62,000 nucleotides of DNA, taken from positions 26,752-88,751 of the forward strand of contig NW_019091636.1 of assembly GCF_001949145.1 (NCBI RefSeq), given 5' to 3'. A program made the position numbers and the translations under genes. The notes beneath the pieces are model-generated. The model searched no databases, was not told the DNA's origin, and saw only the letters and a program-made list of their open reading frames with translations. The stretch's first letter is position 1. The number at the start of each line of letters is the position of its first letter. Below are positions 22,001 through 31,100 of the stretch, piece by piece. This DNA comes from Acanthaster planci (lineage: Eukaryota; Echinodermata; Asteroidea; Valvatida; Acanthasteridae).

Positions 22001-24191
22001 CAGTCCAGAGATCTATTGGTTTTCTGTCCGAATTATAAGTTGAGAAGTTTCTTTTATTTCGAGGGAAAAAGTTCACCTCGATGCGCACTTGACGTTGAGC
22101 CTCGCTTGTCAACCTAGCACATACATCACATTACACGATTGTAAAGCGCATGTTTGTGTTAGCATCTTGTATTATTAAAGTCTCGTTTATTGGTTTCATT
22201 GTCTATTATTAACAACCGAGTCTTGGGAAGTCGCGTGATAGCCGTGCAGAGGTTTGTAAACAGTCTGCCTCATTAACCGTTGCAGCCTTTGTCTGTGTCT
22301 TATCAGATGAACTCTGGACGGGACGGCGATCCGGACAATCGTTTCATGCAGGAACAAGCGCTTGTTCAGCTCCGACGCAAGAAAACCATGAGAGACGCCT
22401 GCCGACGACAACCTCTTATCAAGCAGGAGGAACGATATGCCGCCCGATTTTTCATCCTGAAAAAGAGCAAAATACTTTACTGCGCCCTCCCCAAGGCAAG
22501 TGTGACACGTGTTCATCTGCTGGCTGGGTATCATATTGCACACATCATCGTGCGGCACGAACGAAGCCACCCAGTCTCGATTTTTGGACCTCTAAAGATG
22601 ATTGCCACCATATTCGGTTTGGTTTGGCGTATAGGCACGTTTTCTCTTTAGCCACGCTATGGAAGAGCATTGACTGATTATTGCAAATTAAGATGTAGGA
22701 AATTCCTGCTTGGCAAAAAGGGATAGTAAAACACTGAATCTAATCGAGCGGTGTGCAAAACATATTTTCAGGATAGACGTAAAGGCATTCGTGCCGTTAT
22801 TAGAACAGTACCCTGTCAGGCATGCTGAAACACTTTATCGGAATTCATTCAAACACCGACGCAGAAATGGCCAGGTTGGATCAGTCTCAACTCGGCTTTC
22901 TGTCTATGTTGAGTTGGAGAGTGCACACACAAGAACGGACGTACCGATGTCTTGCTGGCTTTAGTAGACACCAGATACACACTCTGCCCATGTATTTACG
23001 CATTGTGACTTCAAAATGAAACCCAACTTGTCGATAAAGTGCCTTTTTAGCTAGCTTCAATAAATTACTTAAACACAAAAAAGTTGGTATTTTATTGAGG
23101 GTTGGGGTTCTGGACGTCATTTTGTAAAATAGTTTATTTTCTTTTCAAATGACGTCACGCAGTTTGGGCTTCGTTTCTGTCGTGTTGAAAAGATTGGGTC
23201 TATGCTTAGCAAAGCTATACTGACGACCGAGTGATTTAAATGGCCTTTGAGGAAAAACTGCAGACAAACCACTATGTAGTGAAGGTTGACAGGCCAACTA
23301 CAATTTTTTATTCCCTCAGAGTAAATTATTTATTAATTGAAATTCCAACAAGACCTTCAGAAGCATTGGTTTTATAAACAAATGCTCAACTCCTGCAGCA
23401 AAAACGGGAAAGATAAGAGAGAGAAAGGGGGTTATTATTTTCGTTACTGCACGGTATAAATTGATGCTTTCATAATATTCTCGATGACGCCCTCTATGCA
23501 GACAGGAACTACCAATTGGAAGCGAGTTTTCATGGTACTTGAAGGGTTCCGGCCAAATGTTGAGAATGTCTCGTTCCTCGACGCCAATGTGAACAACGGC
23601 TTCAAAGAAGTGCCACACTCGAGTTTACTTCGGCAGATACTGAATCTGAACACCTACACCAGGTTCGTGCAGGTGCGCCACCCGTTCGCCCGCCTAATCT
23701 CGGCCTACCGGAACAAGATCTCCGGTGAGGCCACGCGAAGCGGGCAGGATCCGAAGTTTACCGATATCTCCCTGCACATTGTTCGCAAGTACCGCAGGGG
23801 GGCGGAGGGTGAGGATTTCAACCCCGAGACGCTCCGCGTGACGTGGGACGAGTGGATCCAATATCTGACCGACCCTACCGAGCTCAGCAGATTCGACCCG
23901 CACTGGCGGGAGATGTACAAGCTCTGCCTGCCGTGTCGCGTCAACTACGACGTCGTTGGAAAACTGGAGACAGTGGAGTCGGACTCGAAGTTCCTGCTCA
24001 ACTACTTGGACCTCAAACAGCTCCGTTTCCCCACGTCTAGACCGCTGTTCCACCATGGTATCGACAGAGAGGACAAAGAATTGTTGGAACATTATTTTGG
24101 CAATATGAGCACAAGGAACCTTCAACGGCTCTATAACATTTACAAGTTGGATTTTGAACTATTCGGCTATAAAACAAAACCAGTTTTGTAA
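18977..24191 (+). CDS. CHST-like: Carbohydrate sulfotransferase copy 2 (CHST8-14 family), complete
   Basis: Five exons give a 385-residue Golgi type II sulfotransferase: 18977-19006, 19478-19571, 20983-21137, 22307-22495 and 23502-24191 (phases 0, 1, 0, 0). Residues 1-10 are MARQEEEVLK. Residues about 21-41 are the signal anchor. Residues 42-93 are a stem with an NLS glycosylation site (N82). The catalytic domain follows. The PAPS 5'-phosphosulfate loop is YCALPK|TGTTNWKR (about 151-164) across the last intron. The 3'-phosphate motif is RHPFARLISAYR (215-226). The enzyme should transfer sulfate from PAPS to GalNAc-type acceptors in chondroitin/dermatan or N-glycans (family knowledge). Intron 4 has a GC donor. 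The start codon is chosen because it opens the only short exon upstream of the anchor that ends in phase 0 at a GT donor; the equivalent exon of copy 3 has the same form. A 108-base block of the last exon is identical to copy 3. Confidence 0.9.
19025..19063 (+). repeat. GATA/GATG microsatellite in intron 1 of copy 2
   Basis: Tandem tetranucleotide run (TAGATAGATAGATA, then GGATGGATGGATGGATGG). A simple repeat with no function seen. Confidence 0.95.
19478..19571 (+). CDS. Sulfotransferase copy 2, signal-anchor exon
   Basis: 94 nt, phase 0 in and 1 out, between TTTTCTTAAAG and GTAAGTTC. It encodes VAPYLQRLLRHW, then a hydrophobic helix ending AIVISY. Length is identical to the equivalent exon of copy 3. 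Confidence 0.82.
19640..19745 (+). repeat. Dispersed repeat A, copy 1
   Basis: Matches the reverse complement of about 40558-40690. Shared blocks include AATTTTTTT followed by a G-rich run, GGCTAC-TTTG and GGCTCTT-GAA. It lies in intron 2 of sulfotransferase copy 2. Non-coding interspersed repeat of unknown class. Confidence 0.55.
20205..20330 (+). repeat. Dispersed repeat B, copy 1
   Basis: Same family as 47083-47185. Shared blocks include CTGATTCACAAAGGGTCCC, then a short gap, and GTTGTGTACAAAACATA. Both copies are in the same orientation. Non-coding and of unknown class. Confidence 0.65.
20983..21137 (+). CDS. Sulfotransferase copy 2, stem exon
   Basis: 155 nt, phase 1 in and 0 out, between TTTTCAAG and GTAAGG. 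It encodes YSSAIPALDSSRKAAV through to LSQRFPQSVGE. It is the variable Golgi stem, with one N-glycosylation sequon. Confidence 0.82.
22307..22495 (+). CDS. Sulfotransferase copy 2, 189-nt exon
   Basis: 63 codons in phase 0. It starts MNSGRDGDPDNRFMQEQALV and ends ILYCALPK. The ATG at its start is not the initiator, as copy 1 has ATA here and a coding exon precedes it in all copies. Confidence 0.9.
22496..22501 (+). other. GC-type 5' splice donor
   Basis: The exon ends CCCAAG and the intron begins GCAAGT, a perfect GC-donor consensus. The paralogues have GTAGGT and GTACGT at the same place. No GT donor nearby preserves the 189-nt exon length and phase. Confidence 0.88.
23502..24191 (+). CDS. 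Sulfotransferase copy 2, catalytic last exon
   Basis: 229 codons plus TAA. It carries TGTTNWKRVFMVL, VRHPFARLISAYRNK, LPCRVNYDVVGKLETVES and YFGNMSTRNLQRLYNIYK, and ends TKPVL. The acceptor is CTCTATGCAG. Confidence 0.94.
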   Translation, partial: TGTTNWKRVFMVLEGFRPNVENVSFLDANVNNGFKEVPHSSLLRQILNLNTYTRFVQVRHPFARLISAYRNKISGEATRSGQDPKFTDISLHIVRKYRRGAEGEDFNPETLRVTWDEWIQYLTDPTELSRFDPHWREMYKLCLPCRVNYDVVGKLETVESDSKFLLNYLDLKQLRFPTSRPLFHHGIDREDKELLEHYFGNMSTRNLQRLYNIYKLDFELFGYKTKPVL

Positions 24192-24308
24192 TTGAAACTT
24201 GAATTGATGACTGTAGGAAATCTCAACTCAAAAGACCTTTGTAAAACAACTTATTGTATGACACCCCCAACATGTGCATGTGTAATTTCAAACAAGTGAT
24301 GGACTTGG

Positions 24309-24314
24309 AATAAA
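24309..24314 (+). terminator. Polyadenylation signal, sulfotransferase copy 2
   Basis: AATAAA 118 bases after the stop codon. A block conserved with copy 3 lies further on (24545), so a longer 3' UTR using a later signal is also possible. Confidence 0.5.
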
Positions 24315-24544
24315 GGTGCTATCATGGAATTGGAGCTGTTTATTCTGTACTTTAGAAGTAATGATAAAATTTACAATGATCCACTGTACATAAAGTTTCT
24401 TGCAAAAAGAAACTGTTGTCTTATCTATGTAGGCTATTAGGCTATGAACAATATTTTTTAATATGAGAAGAATTTAATTTCCACTTTATATTGAAAGAAG
24501 ACTCTTCTAGAGGAAAGCAGAGACAATAAGGGTGGGATTTACAG

Positions 24545-24565
24545 TTCAGGGATGCGACTTCAACC
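24545..24565 (+). other. Conserved downstream block shared with copy 3
   Basis: AGTTCAGGGATGCGACTT occurs here, about 355 bases after the stop of copy 2, and near 36750, about 400 bases after the stop of copy 3, preceded by similar GGG(T)TGGG-TTT sequence in both. It is a remnant of the duplicated 3' flank or UTR. Confidence 0.75.
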
Positions 24566-24768
24566 CTTCTTCTCTCTGAAAACATATTAATTTCATGTGA
24601 ATCAGCGTACTATAACGTAAAACAGTATCAGTACCGGTTTGGGGATTTTAAGTTTACCATCGTTGGTTCCTTATGTATGTCTGTTTGTATAGTTATTTCA
24701 GTGTACCAGTTTAGCCTAGCAGTCCCTGTCCATAGACGTGCGGAAGGCATGATTTGATCTCTCTTGAG

Positions 24769-25046
24769 AGCGGGTTAGCGTAGCGGCTCTTTTGTCGCTT
24801 GCACCAATGAATGAGGCCCAGGCTCGAGTCCCCGGCTCGGACCAGGCTTTAAGTGCATCTGGTTTCCAGCCCAAACTCGCTCTTGCAGGTTTTATCCGGG
24901 TACTCCGTTTTCCTCCTGCCTCTAAAACTGGACCGTCTTCCTAACTCTGTAATGTGATGCTGATTAATACAGATTGCGAATAAATGTATAGTTATTGGCG
25001 CAAATAGCCTAACAAGCCAAAAGCGCCATTAAAACAACAACTGGAC
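24769..25046 (+). mobile_element. tRNA-derived SINE with exact target-site duplication
   Basis: The 5' part looks like a tRNA with an A box (TTAGCGTAGCGG at about 24775) and a B box (GGCTCGAGTCC at 24821). A central part with ATCCGGGTACTCCGTTTTCC and an A-rich 3' end follow. It is flanked by the identical decamer CTCTCTTGAG at 24759-24768 and 25047-25056, the target-site duplication of LINE-mediated insertion. It is non-coding and probably once transcribed by RNA polymerase III. Confidence 0.85.
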
Positions 25047-25056
25047 CTCTCTTGAG

Positions 25057-27490
25057 TAGTCGACCCAAGTAGATCAGTATTCCTGACGACCTATTTGTGC
25101 GCCAGCGCGGGAAAGAAGCACTGTAGTCAAGTGTGAGTATGGCATAGTAATGTAAATAATCGCTTACTGGTCGCTAATTATATTGCTGCACTGAAACGTA
25201 GTCAATTTTTATGACTGTCCATTTCGAATCTTGAAAGAATCGGTAATGTACACTCATTGTAATTTCTTAACGTTGTTGTGCCTGAGTACAGTATAACTTA
25301 GTTGTAACTTAGGTGAGGTTTTTGTGAATGTTTTGCGAATGAAGAAGTGTGGCCCGTATGAACCGAATCCTTCCCCCTTGTTATTATCCCCGTTCGTCGA
25401 CTCTGAGAGTGGTGCTTGGGTGTGATTGCCGCGAGTGGTGTCCTACTGGCCTGGCGGTAAACTGCCGCCGAAACGGATCGGCGTCACCTGCCTGCCAAAG
25501 CTAGACCGCTCGCTGACGTGGGCTGGCCCGACCGGGTAGCAAATGGAAATTGGTGACATCGAAGGTGGGTGCCCATGCCGCTGAGTTAATGATCGGCCTG
25601 GGTGCCTAATTCTAACTTGCTGTTAGGGTCTCGGGGTGTTGAAGTATTTTGAGTTTTAACAGTATAGTTTTTGCATCGTAATGAATTCAAATCCAGTTGA
25701 TTATCTGCCAGAATTTCAACTCGATAGTGGACAAAAATCTTCAAGTTTTGGTTTGTTTCTGATTTCTTTACACAAAAAGAAAGAGGGCAAGCACGTACTG
25801 ACAGTCCACAGCTGTTTAAAGACAGAGCTGCGACATGGGCGTCTTAATTGTTGGAATCGAAATGGTGCCGTGGATATGCATCAGTGCATACTGACAATAA
25901 TAGCACACAATAACATACCGTGCACATATTGAACAACCATTTTGGCTCTAAAACCTGAAGTTCCCAAATAATCCACAGTATTGCTTGCAACAATTGAGAC
26001 AACTCATGCTGCAATTCCCTCTGTAATTAACAACTCGGCCAAACACTGCCAGTGGTGCCGCTGTAGCCTCCTATTCATACCTACCTCGCATGCAAGGGTA
26101 AGGCCTACAACCGTTTACGACGGTCTTGCCTGGATGCTGATTACCACTGTGTACGTTGTATATACCTTTTTCTTGTGATGTTGCAATCGTGTGGGACCGC
26201 GTTGTGTTGTGATTCTAAACTAGTCAAGCATGCGGCTTTTGCAAGTGCGCTTACACTTGGTTTCAAGCGCTCAAGCTGACTGTGGGAATACATGCTACGA
26301 CCGTTGCCACGGTGGCCCGCACATGGTGGTATTGTTTCTTCCAGTCTGGTGGGTGAAACGGGTCAATACGTACATGCCTATTGTGCATGTGTTGCGAGTC
26401 AGGCCTACTCTGTACGCACAAGTGTGAATATGTTCCATCGGACACCAGCCCGTAAACCAATGCCGTGATTGTTTTGTGCTAAGCCACCGAAACTCATGCT
26501 GTATTGACAACACACTCAACCTCGCAAAAATTCGATTCCATTGGTCAGTGCGCGACCGTCGAGCACATGCTGTAGTCATGTTTACAGATAATACATTATG
26601 CATAAGCAACCATTACGGCTCTTTGTTGGGGGTCAAAATCGCATCGGACGTCTATGTTGCCACGTTCACACGAGGCAAATATAGAGGCCTAACCACGCCT
26701 CCTGCGTAGTGATTAGAACTCACGTGTACATGTACAGTTGACTGCATTATGGCCAAGCTGCGTTGTCTAGCAGAAGCAACAACGTTACGGACCACGATTT
26801 GAAGGCTCGCGCACGTACCTACCGTGCGTTGAGACAGGGGCCGTAACCATCCCTTGCTCTATCTATGCCGTACCGAGCTGCGAAAAAGAAGAATTTTCCT
26901 CCGTAACAGGAAATTAACATCGCAACCTCACCAAGTGACTGATGCTTATATGGATAACGTATTTCATTTGAGGCATCCATTGTTTGAAGAGCTAGGTAAG
27001 AATATCTGGAAGAAAACTAGATTTTATTTAAGCTGCAAACCCTGACGACAGTCAAGAGAGAAATGCACAACATAACCTGTTGAGTTATGTATGTATTAAC
27101 ACAATTTGGAGGACGGCCATGGTTATACTTATGGTCGCCAGGTAAGAAAAACTGCCTAATGTGTATTACACGCGCCTGCAACGAATACGGCCCTCCATCC
27201 ACAAACGACCCGACATTATTACCTCACACTGCGTCATGCACATGATTGTTTTCGTCCGAACACGTGTGTTGCTGTAAATATCAGTGGTGTAGGTCTCTAG
27301 ACCGGTCTCGTTTTCGATATTGGACTAACCGGTCTCGACTTCAACACTGGTAAATATACGTACATGTATGCCACTCAACTCCGTTCATCTCTGTAGAGTC
27401 ACTGCCCTTGTAGAGCCAGTAGACTTAATTAATTGATATTCTTTAAAGTCACATGACTTACACGTTCACATTATAAACGGCCTGAATCTG
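25057..27490. other. Intergenic, nothing recognised
   Basis: Between sulfotransferase copies 2 and 3. I found no gene, splice-flanked exon or named repeat here. The GC-rich part around 25430-25560 has no open frame with a family motif. Confidence 0.45.
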
Positions 27491-27562
27491 ATTTCCCAAC
27501 AAAAATGGAATGGCGACTCGCCTGGATTTTGAAAAGGACTATCTGATGTCTCACCCACACCA

Positions 27563-27653
27563 CCAAAATCACATAGGAGCCAGAAATCACATCGTGAGTT
27601 AGACTCTAACAACATAATCCTGGATGTGGTTTCTGGCTCTTGTGTGATTTTGG
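27563..27653. repeat. Inverted repeat (hairpin element)
   Basis: Arms 27563-27593 (CCAAAATCACATAGGAGCCA...) and 27623-27653 pair at 28 of 31 positions around a 29-base loop. Weaker inverted similarity extends outwards to about 27491 and 27700 (ACAAAAAT-GAAT blocks). Probably a worn foldback/MITE element. Confidence 0.7.
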
Positions 27654-28119
27654 ATAATCGCTGCCAAAGTCGCATTCGATTTCAATTTTTGTAGGAAAAT
27701 CCCATTCCGGACGTCCACAGTGCATTGTTGACTGTTTTCATAGTGAGAGGAGGAAAGCGCTCTTGATGAAAACATGAGAGCCGTTTGTGCATTTACAGTA
27801 TCCAAGTGCGTAATGGGGTTTTTGATAGGTTCGTGAAACCTTGTATTGCAAATGTTTTCTCACCTCTCGTGTACGGTCTCTGGGAATCCAAGTTTTGGGC
27901 CTGAGCGAATTCGTGCGGTTTGGTTTCGATCGGAAAAGAGATCCATACGTCATTATCACTTTGCATTTCCCCTTTCCAGGGAAAGCAGTCCTCTACAGGG
28001 TTATATTTATCAAAAACTGGGTTCATTTGGTCTGGAGACGGAAGTGTGTTGTCGCTTCAGTTTAATGTCTAGTGCAATGAGACCTGTACTACCTGCCTTT
28101 CGATACCCATTCAAGCCAA

Positions 28120-28158
28120 ATGGAGAAAATGGCACATCAACCGGAGAATGTGTCGAAG
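28120..28158 (+). CDS. Sulfotransferase copy 3, first coding exon
   Basis: Encodes MEKMAHQPENVSK and ends AAG|GTGAGTG in phase 0. A second in-frame ATG (fourth codon) could also start. The role is inferred from position, phase and similarity in form to exon 1 of copy 2. Confidence 0.65.
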
Positions 28159-31100
28159 GTGAGTGAAAACATATAAAATACAACCATTGTAAAGAAACTG
28201 GAAAAATTTCGGAGTGACACAACCAATGAACCATTTACTTCCTCTTTGCTCTTTGATATGAAGCGTCAAAAGTGGACAACCTAATTTTCTCATTTTCTGC
28301 TAGTAGATTTTCGGGATTTTGGGCTTTGTATAAAGCATTTTCAAAAAACGCAATCTCCCGCTAGGAGAAATTTGGATTTTACTTAAACAACTCTTCGTTG
28401 GCGCATCAAAAGTGGACAACCCCATTTTCTTATTTTTTGCTAGTAGATTTTCGTGTTTGGGGAATTTGCGTATAGCAATTTTAAAAACTCACTTTTCTGC
28501 TTGCAAAAATTGGGAATTTACTTAAAGAAGTCTTCGTAGCGCGTCAAAAGGGGGCAACTAAAAACTTCAAATTTTCACTGCAAATTTCATCTGATGCTCC
28601 CAAATAGGACAAGCCCATTTTCTCATTTTCTGCGAGTAGATGTTTGGGTTTTTTGAAGTTGCGCCACCCCTTTTCATAAAACCCAATTTTCTGCTTGCAG
28701 AAATCTGGAATTTACTTTGCCGACGGCAGGGTGGTCCAAAAGTGGACAGGTTGAAAACGAAACGACCGCTGTGCTCCCTACGCTCAGAATTGAACGGTCT
28801 CGGGAAGATTGGCAGCCAACATTAACTGTAGAGAGTCAATGGTTGTGCATCTGAGGCGTCGACGGATGGCTTCACAGCTCGGGAAAAAATGTGGGCGATT
28901 CCTACTGAGAAACTTGCAAATAGGAAAGGGGCAGTCCAAAGCAAGACAGTCCTTCATGGTACTGCAAACTTCCGACTTCCCAGCACACGGTGTAATTCGA
29001 ACGACGGTGGTGGCTTGCCATCGGGAATTTCCATTTGAAATAAATGAGCGCATGGTGATATGTCCCCTAAACGATGCTATAGCTAGAATTCAATAACCCA
29101 TTGTGTCCATTCCAGTAGAATAATTGAATTTGTTTTGGAACGAAAACAGGTTGTGGTCGAAAAAGTCATCTTAAGAGAAGAAGCTAATCTGGTGAATCAA
29201 GAGTTTCAAAAACTTGAATTTGCTGAAATAAATATGACATCCCACAAAATAATTCTAAAACACGTATTCAGCTAGTAATTCCAATAACAAAAAAAGGATA
29301 GCTACGAAGAAAATAAATCTTTCAGCCAGCACACCAGGCGGTCACTGATATAACATCATAATTTGATATTTATTATTCAAACTTTTGTTCAAGTCATCAA
29401 TACATGTGGTCATTTATAGTGGAGGCCTGGGTCATTAATATGAAAACAAATGATTTGAAGTGACAATGTGAAGAGATATTAACGCAATGAAAACACAAAC
29501 TTGCAATGGACGGCCCAGAGCAGTCATTAGATACATGTACTGTGAAATGCATGGACGGTGGATTGTATAACAAATCTTAATATAGGATATCTGAATATCA
29601 AAAAATTGGTTGTTCAGTTTTGCCACTCCGAGTAACTTCCACTATAATCAATTCATAATTTTTGTCAGTCTTCGACGTATATATTATTTTCAATAATTTC
29701 CTATAGAATAATACTCCCCTCCGAGAAATCCCATAAAATTCACATCCTTGACGTGAAGAAGGTCCGATCTTTTTCACAAAATCGGCTAAATGGAAATACA
29801 AGTTGCATGAAAAAGGCCAATCACATGCACCAAGGGAAATGACGCCAGGTACCCGTCAACAGACGGCTCCGCACGTTTGCAGTCCTACTACATGTACAGT
29901 ACGTGTACAAAGGACCGCCAATTTTCTCCACCTTATTTTTTCCAGAGTCGGGTGATGCCATCTTCCCAAGACCGTTCCATTTCAACGTAGGAAGAAAAGT
30001 GTCTTTCCAGCTTTTAACTTGTCCACTTTTGGACCACCCCACCGTCGGCAAAGTAAAATCCAAATTTCTGCTAGCAGAAATTTGGGTTTTATTGAAAAGG
30101 GGTGGTACAACTTCAAAATACCCAAACGTCTAAAAAAAACTCTACGAAAATGAGAAAATGGGGTTATTCTCTTTGGAAGCATCAAATAAAATTTGCCAGT
30201 GGGAGTTTGAAGTGTTTAGTTGTCCACTTTTGACGCGCCACGAGAGTTGTTAAAGTAAAATCCAAATTTCTCCTAGCAGAAAATTGCGTATTTTGAAAAT
30301 GCTTTAGGCAAAGTCCAAAATCCCGAACATCTACTAACAGAAAATGAAAAAATGAGGTTGTCCACTTTTGACGCTCCATACTTTGAGTTATCTTGTCTGT
30401 TTCTTGTAACCATTCACCGGATCTTAGACGCGTTTTCTGAGTAAGTTGTTAATCACCTGTTTTTACATTACCCGTGAAAAGTTCCAATCTACTGTTAGCT
30501 TCCGTAAAAAAAAATATTCTTTTGGTTTAAAACAAAGATAGACAGATAAATGGAGAACCGTGTTTGTTTTCGCATATGAAGCAAACTATGGGACAGAGAG
30601 AACCCCCCCTTCCGCCTTTGTGTTAGTCGCTGTTTGATCGGAATCTCAGGAATTCTTTACAGACTTCAGGGGGATGTGTTACGTAACAATTGTCTAGAAT
30701 GTGCATATGGAATTGACAAGTACAGTTTATCCTTAGTCTCTAGTGTTCTGAGGATTTCACTCGAGTCTTTTGTTGGAACCGACATTCTTTGGAAATATTA
30801 CAAATAATTCAACTTAGTCGAATTGCGAAAAATTTTGCGTTTTCATGGCCCAAAACTGCTTAATTGTGAAGTGAAAATAAACATGAAAGTGCCTTTTTTT
30901 CCTGTCAAGTGCATTCTGTTCTGTCAAGATTTGAAGGGGTAGGAATATCTCTGGATATTATAGAACTCTGCATATCCTTTAAAAAGGAGCCTCTTAAAAG
31001 GCTGGACGAAATCAGTTTCGTTTATAATATGTTTTGTTTCAGGTAGTGCAATGTCTGCAAAGTCTTCGAAGTCATCGTTTGGTTGTTTGCTTAGGTCTGG

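Noticed and set aside
22307-22309. ATG at the head of the 189-nt exon as the sulfotransferase start
   Set aside because: Copy 1 has ATA at this place, an AG acceptor precedes it directly in all copies, and anchor and stem exons lie upstream in phase.
22710-22964. Possible LINE C-terminus (LNLIERCAKHIFRIDVKAFV)
   Set aside because: Loosely like the LQRVQNRAARI block of LINEs, but no second block supports it.
23694-24125. 143-residue antisense frame in sulfotransferase copy 2, with similar ones in copies 1 and 3
   Set aside because: Mirror image of the conserved catalytic exon. Similar antisense frames appear in all three copies only because the sense strand is conserved and GC-rich.
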